A DNA stretch of 64,000 nt, taken from Oscillospiraceae bacterium. GTDB lineage: Bacteria; Bacillota; Clostridia; Oscillospirales; Ruminococcaceae. This document shows, one piece after another, positions 42,568-50,850 of the stretch. Numbering within the stretch: position 1 is the first letter of the stretch; each line of letters starts with the position of its first letter. A program made the position numbers and the translations under genes. The DNA is taken from NCBI GenBank assembly GCA_025757845.1, contig CP107211.1, forward strand, positions 992,001-1,056,000, read 5' to 3'. Under the pieces are notes generated by a model. The model searched no databases, was not told the origin of the DNA, and was given only the letters and a program-made list of their open reading frames with translations.

Positions 42568-42937
42568 CGACCTGAAAGCCTTGCAGCAGGCGGTGGGCGG
42601 TTCCATCGGCGCAAGCTACCCTTTTGAAGATCCGGTTGCCATCGTTTATAACGATGACGGCAAGCTTATGGGTCTGCCGCTGAACCGGGCCTTATGGGAC
42701 GAGGACGGGCTGATGTACGATGTTATTGCCGGAACCTTTCTGGTGGTAGGTCTGGGCGAGGAAGATTTTGTATCGCTCTCCCCGGAGCTGGCGCAGAAGT
42801 ATGAAGGAGAATTCCATCAACCCGAAGCCTTTCTCCCTCTGGGACGCCGCCTGATGGTCATTCCGGTTCCGGATGAATCAGTTCAGAGTGATGCAGAAAA
42901 GGCTGTGAGTAAGCCCCCGGTGGAACATGACCGTTAA
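42491..42937 (+). CDS. DUF3846-domain ICE protein
   Basis: A 148-residue protein with the DUF3846 core: LQQAVGGSIGASYPF, then IVYNDDGKLMGLPLNRAL and DVIAGTFLVVGLGEEDF. GAGGAGGATA lies just before the ATG. The domain is common in conjugative elements and phages of Firmicutes; its role is not known. Confidence 0.8.
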   Translation: MEQNENTLSVLKIAPGQYPQQVEIDNDLKALQQAVGGSIGASYPFEDPVAIVYNDDGKLMGLPLNRALWDEDGLMYDVIAGTFLVVGLGEEDFVSLSPELAQKYEGEFHQPEAFLPLGRRLMVIPVPDESVQSDAEKAVSKPPVEHDR

Positions 42938-42966
42938 GGCGATTTTCTGCACAGGAGGTGGTAACG

Positions 42967-43425
42967 ATGCAGGAAGAAATCGAGCATAAGACGGTCAACC
43001 TTGCCATCTCGACCACAAAACTGTCTGCCCGCACCCTGCTGCGTGGGATGCAGTTTCTGCTGCGGCAGTACGACAAGCACGCTTCGCAGGGCAAGCAGTC
43101 CATGAAGCGGCTAGTGCGACAGAACCGTGGCGTGACCAATGTGGAGATCCAGAAAACCGGCATCAAGGATTTTGACCGCTATGCTAAGCGGTATCACATT
43201 GACTACTCCATCCAGAAAGACCTGTCCTGCACACCGCCCCGGTATCTGGTCTACTTCAAGGCACAGGACACGGATGCCTTGAGCGCAGCGTTCAAGGAAT
43301 ATTCGGCATCGGTGCTGGATAAAACCAAGCGTCCTTCCGTGCTGGCAAAGCTGCATGATCTGGCGCAGTCCGTTGCAAATCTGCCAGACAAAGTGCGGCA
43401 CAAGCAGGAGGAGCGCGGCCTATGA
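42967..43425 (+). CDS. pcfB: PcfB-family protein (DUF3801)
   Basis: A 152-residue protein, all helical or mixed, beginning MQEEIEHKTVNLAISTTKLSARTLL and including GIKDFDRYAKRYHIDYSIQKD. PcfB is an accessory of the relaxosome and coupling protein in pCF10 and Tn1549-type transfer. AGGAGGTGG precedes the ATG. Its stop overlaps the start of the coupling-protein gene by ATGA. Confidence 0.85.
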   Translation: MQEEIEHKTVNLAISTTKLSARTLLRGMQFLLRQYDKHASQGKQSMKRLVRQNRGVTNVEIQKTGIKDFDRYAKRYHIDYSIQKDLSCTPPRYLVYFKAQDTDALSAAFKEYSASVLDKTKRPSVLAKLHDLAQSVANLPDKVRHKQEERGL

Positions 43426-44389
43426 GCAAAAAGAAGCTTTCCAAGCTGCTGGCGCTCTATCTGCCCTATGTGGTAATTGGCTTGCTAGCCACTAATCTGG
43501 GCGAGGCGTGGCGGCTGGCCGTGGGCAAGGAACTGGGCGATAAAATCGTATCGCTGATGGGAACTATCCCGGCAGCGTTTGCCAATCCGCTGCCCAGCCT
43601 GCACCCATTTGACTTGTTCATTGGTCTGTGCTGCGGCGCTGGAATGCGGCTGGCGGTGTACCTGAAAGGCAAAAACGCCAAGAAGTACCGTCACGGCATG
43701 GAGTACGGCTCTGCCCGGTGGGGCGGACCCAAAGATATCGAGCCGTTCATGGCTCCGAAATTTGAGGACAATATCATCCTGACCAAAACAGAACGCCTGA
43801 TGATGTCCAACCGCCCGCCGGACCCCAAGAATGCCCGAAACAAAAATGTGCTGGTAGTCGGCGGCTCCGGCAGCGGTAAGACAAGGTTCTTTATCAAGCC
43901 GAATCTGCTGCAATGTGATTCCAAGAATTTTCCGGTATCATTCGTAGTTACAGATCCGAAAGGTAGTATCGGCGTGGAATGTGGAGAAGCCCTGTTAAAG
44001 CACGGCTACAAGCTAAAATTCTTCAACACCATCAACTTTTCCAAGAGTATGCGCTATAACCCCATGGCGTACATCCACAGCGAAAAGGATGTTCTGAAAC
44101 TCGTGACCGCACTGATGACCAACACCAAAGGTGAAGGTCAGGGCGGCGACCCATTCTGGGACAAAGCGGAACGGCTTCTGCTCGTTTCGCTGATCGCATA
44201 CCTCCACTACGAAGCCCCTGTCGAGGAGCAAAACTTCGCAACATTGCTGGAAATGCTAAACACTATGCAGGTTTCGGAAGATGATGAAACCTATCAGAAT
44301 CCGGTAGACCTGTTGTTTGAGGATCTGGGTAAGAAAAAACCAAAATCCTTTGCAGTGCGGCAGTACAAACTTTATAAGCTAGCTGCCGG
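43422..44389 (+). pseudogene. VirD4/TraG coupling protein, 5' part, cut by IME1
   Basis: Residues 1-322 of a type IV coupling protein. Two membrane helices lie in the first 82 residues; Walker A GGSGSGKT is at 147-154, then VTDPKGSIGVECGEAL. The frame runs into IME1 after ...YKLAAG. With the GG at 53073-53074 it would join precisely to the 3' part at 53075, giving one 593-residue protein. As it stands the ATPase lacks Walker B. Reading on, the frame continues without a stop into the IME1 recombinase. Confidence 0.9.
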
Positions 44390-44403
44390 TGTTGTATGCT
44401 CTA

Positions 44404-44419
44404 AAAGACTTCTTAATCA
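44404..44419 (+). repeat. left subterminal inverted repeat of IME1
   Basis: AAAGACTTCTTAATCA, matched at 14 of 16 places by the complement of 53043-53058. Likely a recombinase-binding half-site. Confidence 0.7.
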
Positions 44420-44477
44420 AGCGGTTGGGAAGTCTCTTAGAACACACAACCTAAAACCGAAGAAAGGAGCGCAAGTT

Positions 44478-46355
44478 ATGAGAAAAAATGAGAAAATCAC
44501 AGCTCTGTACGAACGACTGAGCCGTGATGACTTTGGCAAAGATGATGACCAACAGCGTGAGAGCAATTCCATATCCAATCAAAAGGCAATGTTGGAGGAG
44601 TTCGCCGCACGGCAGGGCTTTACAAACATTGTCCATTTCACGGACGATGGCATTAGTGGTACTTGCTTTGACCGTCCCGGATTTTTAGCAATGATGAAAG
44701 AAGTGGAAGCCGGGAATGTGGAGTATTTGTGCATCAAGGACATGAGCCGCATGGGTCGTGACTATCTGAAAGTCGGTCAGATTATGGAAATCCTGCGTCA
44801 GCGTGGCGTTCGCCTTATCGCCATCAATGACGGCGTGGACAGTGCCAGAGGGGACGATGATTTTACCCCTTTCCGCAACATTATGAACGAATACTACGCC
44901 AGAGACACCAGCCGTAAAATCCGTTCCACTTTCCAGTCCAAAGGCAAGTCCGGCAAGCACCTCACAGGCACGGTCATTTACGGCTATCTTTGGAACGAAG
45001 CCAGAGACCAATGGTTGGTTGACCCCGAAGCCGCCGAGGTGGTCAAGCGCATCTTTGCCATGACGATTGACGGCTGCGGTCCGTATCAGATCGCCAGCAA
45101 GCTGAAAGAAGAAAAAGTCCTCATTCCGTCCGCTTACCTTGCCCGGCACGGCGAGGGCGTGAACAAAAATAAGACCTTCAAAGATGTGTACGGCTGGGGT
45201 TCTTCCACCATCTGCAACATTCTTGAAAAGCGTGAATATCTGGGACACACCATCAACTTCAAGACCCGAAAGCACTTCAAGGACAAGAAAAGCCATTATG
45301 TCCCGGAGGACGAATGGACAATTTTCGAGAATACCCATGAAGCTATCATTGACCAGCAGACCTTTGACCTTGTGCAGAAAATCCGTGGGAATGTCAGACG
45401 CTACCCGGACGGCTGGGGCGAAGCAGCTCCCCTCACAGGCTTGCTTTATTGTGCCGATTGCGGCGGCAAGATGTATGTCCACCGTACCAACAACGGCAAG
45501 CGTATTTCTCAATATACCTGTTCCCAATACAGCAAAGTCCCAGTTGGAAAGCTCTGCACGACACAGCACCGTATCAATGAAGATGTGGTACTGTCCCTTG
45601 TTTCCGAAATGCTCAAAGCTATTGCCGAGTATGCCAAGCATGACCGAGCCGAGTTTGTCCGAGTGGTGCAGGAAGCGCAGTCCAGCCAGCAGACGGCAGA
45701 GGTCAAGAAACAGCGGACACGCCTTGCCACCGCAAAGCAGAGAGTTTCCGAGCTGGAAGTCCTGCTCTGCAAAATCTATGAGGACAACATTTTAGGAAAG
45801 CTGTCTGACAGCAGATATGCCACTCTGGACGCTCAATATGAAAAGGAGCAGACCGAGCTTACCGCTGAAATCTCTGTTCTGGAAAAGGCTATCAAGAGCT
45901 ACGAGAAGCACGAAAAGGACGCTGACCGTTTTATCGCTCTGATTGACAAGTATGAGAACTTCGACAAGCTGACGATTGCCATGCTCAATGAGTTTATTGA
46001 GAAAATCCTTGTGCATGAGCGTGACCGCAAGGGCAGTATTCAGACCACACAGGAGGTCGAGATTTACTTCAATTTCGTGGGTCGTTTCGTTCCCCCTGCG
46101 TTTGGCGAAGTGGAGCTTACCCCGGAGGAATTAGAGGAAATCCGCAAGCGTGAGGAACGCAAGGACAGGCTCCACCAGAACTACTTGAAGCGGAAAGCCA
46201 ATGGTAAACAGAAAGAGTATGAGGAGCGCACGAAAGCCAAGAAAAAAGCGGAGATTGAAGCCAGAAAACAGGCAATCCGCACCGAGGATATTGCCAGAGG
46301 GGTATTTATCCCGGTGAGCAGTTTGCCGCAGCTGGGACCGAGAAAGGGAGCGTGA
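44478..46355 (+). CDS. large serine recombinase of IME1
   Basis: A 625-residue site-specific recombinase of the TnpX/TndX type. The catalytic Ser15 lies in ALYERLSRDD; the resolvase domain continues to about 160 with KDMSRMGRDYLKVGQ and NEYYARDTSRKIR. A recombinase domain follows, with IYGYLWNEARDQWLVDPEAAEVVKRIF. The zinc ribbon has CADCGGKMYVHR, and a coiled coil lies near 400-480. Its own start (ATG, AAAGGAGCG) is 88 bases inside the element. It is also fused in frame to the coupling protein upstream. Confidence 0.95.
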   Translation: MRKNEKITALYERLSRDDFGKDDDQQRESNSISNQKAMLEEFAARQGFTNIVHFTDDGISGTCFDRPGFLAMMKEVEAGNVEYLCIKDMSRMGRDYLKVGQIMEILRQRGVRLIAINDGVDSARGDDDFTPFRNIMNEYYARDTSRKIRSTFQSKGKSGKHLTGTVIYGYLWNEARDQWLVDPEAAEVVKRIFAMTIDGCGPYQIASKLKEEKVLIPSAYLARHGEGVNKNKTFKDVYGWGSSTICNILEKREYLGHTINFKTRKHFKDKKSHYVPEDEWTIFENTHEAIIDQQTFDLVQKIRGNVRRYPDGWGEAAPLTGLLYCADCGGKMYVHRTNNGKRISQYTCSQYSKVPVGKLCTTQHRINEDVVLSLVSEMLKAIAEYAKHDRAEFVRVVQEAQSSQQTAEVKKQRTRLATAKQRVSELEVLLCKIYEDNILGKLSDSRYATLDAQYEKEQTELTAEISVLEKAIKSYEKHEKDADRFIALIDKYENFDKLTIAMLNEFIEKILVHERDRKGSIQTTQEVEIYFNFVGRFVPPAFGEVELTPEELEEIRKREERKDRLHQNYLKRKANGKQKEYEERTKAKKKAEIEARKQAIRTEDIARGVFIPVSSLPQLGPRKGA

Positions 46356-46359
46356 TTTT

Positions 46360-46737
46360 ATGAAAGAGTTGAAACCGAGAATCCATGAGAACGGTATGGA
46401 CTATGTGTTGGTGGGCGACTACTATGTGCCGGACTTGAAGCTGCCGGAGGAACGCCGACCTATTGGGCATTGGGGACGCTTGCACCAGTCCTATCTGAAA
46501 TTGCACCGTCCCATGCTTTACAACGAGCTAATTTTGTCCGGCAGGCTCCACACCGTCGTTGCCGATCTGAACGAGCAGGCGGCAGACAGGCTGGACTTGA
46601 TTATCCGGCAGATGATGAAAGCCGAGGGCGTGACCGAAGCCATGAAAGCGGAAAATCAGATGTTATGGGTGCAGTCAATGAACTCCATCCGCTGCCGGGC
46701 AGAGGAAATCATCAAGACGGAACTAATCTACTGTTGA
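46360..46737 (+). CDS. tnpV: TnpV transposon-encoded protein (IME1 copy)
   Basis: A 125-residue protein with the TnpV pattern: PRIHENGMDYVLVGDYYVPDLKLPEE at the start and AEGVTEAMKAENQMLWVQSMN near the end. It lies 4 bases after the recombinase. A paralogue is in IME2 (54569-54946) with about half of its residues identical by eye. Function unknown; the family name is from Tn4451. Confidence 0.9.
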   Translation: MKELKPRIHENGMDYVLVGDYYVPDLKLPEERRPIGHWGRLHQSYLKLHRPMLYNELILSGRLHTVVADLNEQAADRLDLIIRQMMKAEGVTEAMKAENQMLWVQSMNSIRCRAEEIIKTELIYC

Positions 46738-46750
46738 GAGAGGTAAAGCT

Positions 46751-47035
46751 ATGATTTTGGAAGCCATGTATAATGGGGAGTTTTATCCCTGCGAGACAGT
46801 TGTACCTACATCACCGGAATACCGAAAGGCAGTCATAGCCTGTGAAAAGCTCATGGAGCAGTTGTCCCAGCGGCTCAGCAAAGAGGACTATGAGCTGGTG
46901 CAGGAACTCCGGGCGCAGACAGCAATCGCCCAATGTGAAGAAAGTGAAAGTCACTTCAAGTATGGCTTTTCCGCTGGGCTGATGTTCAGCAGGAAGCCCA
47001 TGAACAAGTGCAGCAGAAGAAAGAAAAATAGATGA
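46751..47035 (+). CDS. DUF6809-like small protein
   Basis: A 94-residue protein, MILEAMYNGEFYPCETVVPTS and a helical middle with LMEQLSQRLSKEDYELVQELR, ending CSRRKKNR. Such proteins accompany TnpV and recombinase genes in mobilizable elements. A weak AGAGGTAAAG precedes the ATG. Role unknown. Confidence 0.7.
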   Translation: MILEAMYNGEFYPCETVVPTSPEYRKAVIACEKLMEQLSQRLSKEDYELVQELRAQTAIAQCEESESHFKYGFSAGLMFSRKPMNKCSRRKKNR

Positions 47036-47166
47036 AGAAAGCCGCCTGAGCAGAAAGAAACTGTTCGGGCGGTTTCAGCATTCGCCAGTAGATTTATTCA
47101 CACTCTTGTGATAAAATTTACTACAATAAAGAGCGTGATAGCACTAATTTTATGGGGGGATGCTTA

Positions 47167-48699
47167 ATGAATAGAATTTTGAAAAAATTTTTACAGCGGG
47201 GTGTCGATTTAAGTCCTGTGGGAGTTGAACTCCGTGAGGATAATACAAATTATTTTTGTACCCCAAAAGGGGCATCGGTTTTTGGATGGGCAGGGATAGA
47301 TGGTATCCACTTCTGTTTCATTCGTGGATTTGGAGAGATGGTTTTCTCTGTCAGCCCCATGAATACTTCTCCTGATTATGTTCATCCAGTAGCTGAAAAT
47401 TTTACCGACTTTCTGCGGCTTATACTGGCTTGTGGTGATGTGGCGGCAGTGGAACAAGCGTGGATGTGGAACGAAGCACAGTTTGAAGCCTTTCTCAATG
47501 AAAACCCTACAACCCAGGAACAACAGCAAACTTTATCGGAAATTTCAGAGAAGATGAATTTGTTGCCTATGGAACAACCGTGGACATATATCAAAAACCT
47601 GCAATCTTCCTTTGATTACAGTCAGATTAAATACACAGAAGATTATTACGATAATGATATGACTTCAGAGGCAGAATTGGTTGCCCCTGAATGGAAGGTC
47701 TACTTTGATGGAGATTTCTGGGGACATCGAGGTAAAGACCGTGCCGGAAAAGAGATCAAGCTGGATAAACAATTCGATTGGGCTGGATATCATTGGGTAA
47801 TTCCGGCAGCTTATTCATGTAGCAAAGGACTTGTCGTTGATTTTTGTATGCGAGTTGATTCAGAAAGCATCCGTGACTTCATGAAAAAATGGAATCTGGA
47901 CTGGGAAAATGACTCATGTGAAAATTTTACCCGTGAGCAACAGATGCAGATGGAATGGGAAAACCCACTTTGTTTTAACTTCAAACCTTGCTTGAAGTTA
48001 AACGAGAAAATATTACAGACAACCCATGGCTGCGCTGTGAGCTTTAATCCTTGTCTGCCAGATGGCGTTATCAATGAGTTGGAAGCAAAATGGGCAATCG
48101 ACCATTATGGGCTGGATAGTACTTATGGCTGGGTCATATGCAGAGACGTATTTCCTTGGGGAACCAAGCATCACCCTGAAATCAATAAACTTTTTCTTAC
48201 AATGGAGCAGCAACCAGGACAAGTTCCAGGCTCACATTTCAAAGTTCACGCACCCGGAGATTCATTTATGTTTTCCCATCCTGTTAGCGGAATAACCCAT
48301 ACACTGACCGTGCAGGAAATAGAACAGCAGACAGTTCCTCAAAATAGTTTTGGTTCTGATCGCTGGATTTATCCGACACATTATATTGCCATGAGTTATA
48401 CACTTACCCCTGAACCGATGGAGAACATTTCGGTTTTTGACTGTGATGAAGGCGATAGACCGATAGAAGTTACACCAGACGATCATTCGTTCCGTCCAGT
48501 TGGCAGTAGTTCCTGTTTTGTTGTTGGTGTTATTGGTGGTGCAGATGGTCCGACAGCAGTTATATATGGAACAAATTCACAAGAAAAACTTCATGCTGCT
48601 TGTTCTGCTCTGCACTTTGAACCGGTTGGTGATGATGTCGAGTGGCGTATCGTGTTCAATGTTACGCAGTTTGACAAAGAAACATTCCCAATTATCTAA
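47167..48699 (+). CDS. cargo protein of IME1 with C-terminal GGADGPT motif
   Basis: A 510-residue protein with no signal peptide or membrane helix. Tryptophan- and tyrosine-rich globular regions, e.g. WVIPAAYSCSKGLVVDF and WAIDHYGLDSTYGW, suggest a soluble enzyme or binding protein. Near the C-terminus, residues 457-463 read GGADGPT in VVGVIGGADGPTAVIYG, the signature loop of the beta subunit of sodium-pumping decarboxylases, though nothing else resembles that subunit. Base use is clearly more AT-rich than its neighbours, so it is recent cargo. Its function is not recognised; candidates are defence, immunity or toxin-related. Confidence 0.65.
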   Translation: MNRILKKFLQRGVDLSPVGVELREDNTNYFCTPKGASVFGWAGIDGIHFCFIRGFGEMVFSVSPMNTSPDYVHPVAENFTDFLRLILACGDVAAVEQAWMWNEAQFEAFLNENPTTQEQQQTLSEISEKMNLLPMEQPWTYIKNLQSSFDYSQIKYTEDYYDNDMTSEAELVAPEWKVYFDGDFWGHRGKDRAGKEIKLDKQFDWAGYHWVIPAAYSCSKGLVVDFCMRVDSESIRDFMKKWNLDWENDSCENFTREQQMQMEWENPLCFNFKPCLKLNEKILQTTHGCAVSFNPCLPDGVINELEAKWAIDHYGLDSTYGWVICRDVFPWGTKHHPEINKLFLTMEQQPGQVPGSHFKVHAPGDSFMFSHPVSGITHTLTVQEIEQQTVPQNSFGSDRWIYPTHYIAMSYTLTPEPMENISVFDCDEGDRPIEVTPDDHSFRPVGSSSCFVVGVIGGADGPTAVIYGTNSQEKLHAACSALHFEPVGDDVEWRIVFNVTQFDKETFPII

Positions 48700-48703
48700 A
48701 AAT

Positions 48704-48760
48704 ACCCTTAGAACTCTAAGGGCGCACTTCTATACTCTCCTATCGGGAGTATCGTGCGTC
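48704..48760 (-). other. oriT of IME1
   Basis: On the - strand the region reads GTATAGAAGTGCGCCCTTA, closely matching the MobQ-family nick region of RSF1010 and pIP501 (consensus TAAGTGCGCCCT). The nick would fall between 48722 and 48723. The inverted repeat ACTCTCC/GGGAGT lies next to it, and a dyad CCCTTAGA-ACT-CTAAGGG on the other side. It is followed by the genes for DUF3847 and the relaxase. Confidence 0.75.
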
Positions 48761-49020
48761 CTGCGGAGCTTCATTCTCCGTCAGCAGAAGAAAACTGCTT
48801 GACCGAGAATGTTGCGTCACTTCGTTCCGTCAAGGTGGCTACACCCCCTTGCGCCGCTAAAGCGGCTATCCCTTGTGGACTTGCCGTCCGCAAACAGCAT
48901 AAAATGCTGTTCGCCGCCAGCAAGTTTGAAAAACTGAATACCGAAAAACTGACCGTTGACTGGTCGCACTATGCGAAAAGTTGACGGTCTTTTTTTATCC
49001 CAAAAATCAAAAAAGGAGGT
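48761..49020. other. non-coding region between oriT and DUF3847 gene (IME1)
   Basis: About 260 bases with short dyads, e.g. GCCGCTAAAGCGGC and AACAGCATAAAATGCTGTT. A region with related features follows oriT in IME2. It probably belongs to the transfer or replication origin. The open frames across it lack ribosome sites. Confidence 0.5.
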
Positions 49021-49028
49021 CAATCACA

Positions 49029-49388
49029 ATGACAAAACCGAAAACCCTTGAACAGCTCCGAGCCGAAAAGGAACGAGCCGAGACGCAGCTTGCACAGGAG
49101 AAGCACAAGCTCAACCGTCTTGAGAACAGAAAGAAATATCTGGAGAAAGGCGAAAGGCAGAAACGCACCCATCGTCTTTGCAATCTGGGCGGCACGATTG
49201 AGAGCCTTGCCCCGGAGGTCAAAGATCTCACACGCACCGAAATGACAGAGCTGATGGAGTACATCTTTTCTCTGTCCGAAGTCCAGCGAGCCGTCCGTCA
49301 CATGGCGATTACTCACACCAACCAAGCGAACAGAGAAAAGGAGTTGAAAGCCGATGGCACTATTTCATCTGAGCGTCACGCAGACTAA
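49029..49388 (+). CDS. DUF3847 protein (IME1 copy)
   Basis: A 119-residue, mostly coiled-coil protein: LEQLRAEKERAETQLAQEKHKLNRLENRKKYLEKGERQKRTHRLCNLGG. AAAGGAGG precedes the ATG. It overlaps the relaxase start by 35 bases. The family is always near MobA/MobL genes, so a relaxosome role is likely but unproven. A second copy is at 58694. Confidence 0.88.
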   Translation: MTKPKTLEQLRAEKERAETQLAQEKHKLNRLENRKKYLEKGERQKRTHRLCNLGGTIESLAPEVKDLTRTEMTELMEYIFSLSEVQRAVRHMAITHTNQANREKELKADGTISSERHAD

Positions 49389-50850
49389 GCGAAGCGCAGG
49401 ACAGTCCGCTATTGCTTCTGCCGCCTACCGTGCCGGGGAGCGATTGTATAGCGAGTATTACGGCGAATACAGCGACTACACCCGCAAGGGCGGCGTGATC
49501 TGCTCTGACATTCTCTTGCCGTCCCATGCACCGCCAGAATACGCAGACCGCCAGACCCTATGGAACGCCGTGGAAAAAGCCGAGCGTGGAAAGAACGCCC
49601 AGCTTGCATACAGCTTTGACATTGCCTTGCAGAATGAATTTTCCCTTGAGGAAAACATCGCTCTTGCAAGGCGATTTTTATTGGAGAACTTTGTGAGCCG
49701 TGGCATGGTGGTTGACTTCGCCGTACACCAGCCAGACCGGGAGGACGGCGGCATACCAAACCCACACTTCCATGTGCTTTGTCCCATCCGCCCCATCGAG
49801 CAGGACGGTAAATGGGGGCTAAAGCAACGACGAGTGTACGAGCTGGACGAGGACGGAAATCGTATCAGAGACCAGAACGGCGAGTATGTTTTCAATGCCG
49901 TTCCCACTACCGACTGGGGCAGTCCCGAAACGCTGGAACATTGGCGGCAGACATGGGCGGAACTATGCAACGCCAAGTTTGCGGAGAAAGGGCTTGATGT
50001 TCGTATCGACCACCGAAGCTATGAGCGTCAGGGCGTGGAGCTTCTTCCCACCGTCCATGAGGGCGCAACCGTCCGGGCAATGGAGAAGAAAGGTATCCGC
50101 ACCGAGAAAGGCGAGTTCAACCGCTGGATCAGAGCAACCAATGCCGTTATCCGGGACATCAAGAAGAAAATCGCTCTCCTGTTTGATTGGATTGCCGAAG
50201 CAAAAGCGGAGCTTGCCAAGCCGCAGGCACCCAACCTTGTTTCTCTGCTGAACGCCTACTACACCCAGCGCAAAGCCGGGGCTTATTCCCAGAAAGGCAA
50301 AATCAGCAACCTAAAGGAGATGAACGAGACTTTCAATTATCTCCGGGCAAACGGCATTTACAACCTTGAAGATTTGGAAAGCCGTGTCAATGAACACAGC
50401 TCCACCACAGAGAGCTTGAAGAAAACGCTGGACGGGCAGACCGCACGAATGAAAGAAATCAAGCAGCTCTATGACAGCTCCGCTGCTTTCCAGAACTTGA
50501 AGCCTGTCTATGACGGCTTGCAGAAAATCAAGTTTGAGAAGCCCAGAGCCAAGTACAAGGCAGAGCATGAAGCGGAACTGATACAGTTCTACGCCGCCAG
50601 ACGAAAGCTGACCGGGGAGTTCCCGGACGGCAAGGTGGATATGGGAAAGCTATCCAAAGAGTATGACACGCTGGAACAGGAGCATGAGACCACCTATGCC
50701 GAGTTTAAGGCTGTCAGAGACGATTTACACCGCCTTTGGAAGGTCAAGTCATGTGTAGATACTGCCGCCCGATTTAACGAGCACACAGAGGAACAAAAGC
50801 TCCAAAATCGACCCCAAACACGACACAAAAAGGAGGAACTATCCCGATGA
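49354..50850 (+). CDS. mobA: MobA/MobL (MobQ) relaxase of IME1
   Basis: A 498-residue relaxase. The catalytic Tyr25 is in SAAYRAGERL; the metal-binding histidines are seen as DFAVHQP (125) and NPHFHVLCP (138, 140). After the relaxase domain (about 230 residues) comes a long helical part. It nicks oriT and pilots the strand through the channel of a helper element. It overlaps DUF3847 upstream and the primase gene downstream (ATGA). Confidence 0.94.
   Translation: MALFHLSVTQTKRSAGQSAIASAAYRAGERLYSEYYGEYSDYTRKGGVICSDILLPSHAPPEYADRQTLWNAVEKAERGKNAQLAYSFDIALQNEFSLEENIALARRFLLENFVSRGMVVDFAVHQPDREDGGIPNPHFHVLCPIRPIEQDGKWGLKQRRVYELDEDGNRIRDQNGEYVFNAVPTTDWGSPETLEHWRQTWAELCNAKFAEKGLDVRIDHRSYERQGVELLPTVHEGATVRAMEKKGIRTEKGEFNRWIRATNAVIRDIKKKIALLFDWIAEAKAELAKPQAPNLVSLLNAYYTQRKAGAYSQKGKISNLKEMNETFNYLRANGIYNLEDLESRVNEHSSTTESLKKTLDGQTARMKEIKQLYDSSAAFQNLKPVYDGLQKIKFEKPRAKYKAEHEAELIQFYAARRKLTGEFPDGKVDMGKLSKEYDTLEQEHETTYAEFKAVRDDLHRLWKVKSCVDTAARFNEHTEEQKLQNRPQTRHKKEELSR

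Noticed and set aside
48754..48984. 76-residue frame across the IME1 oriT region
   Set aside because: No ribosome site; it spans the non-coding oriT-flanking dyads.
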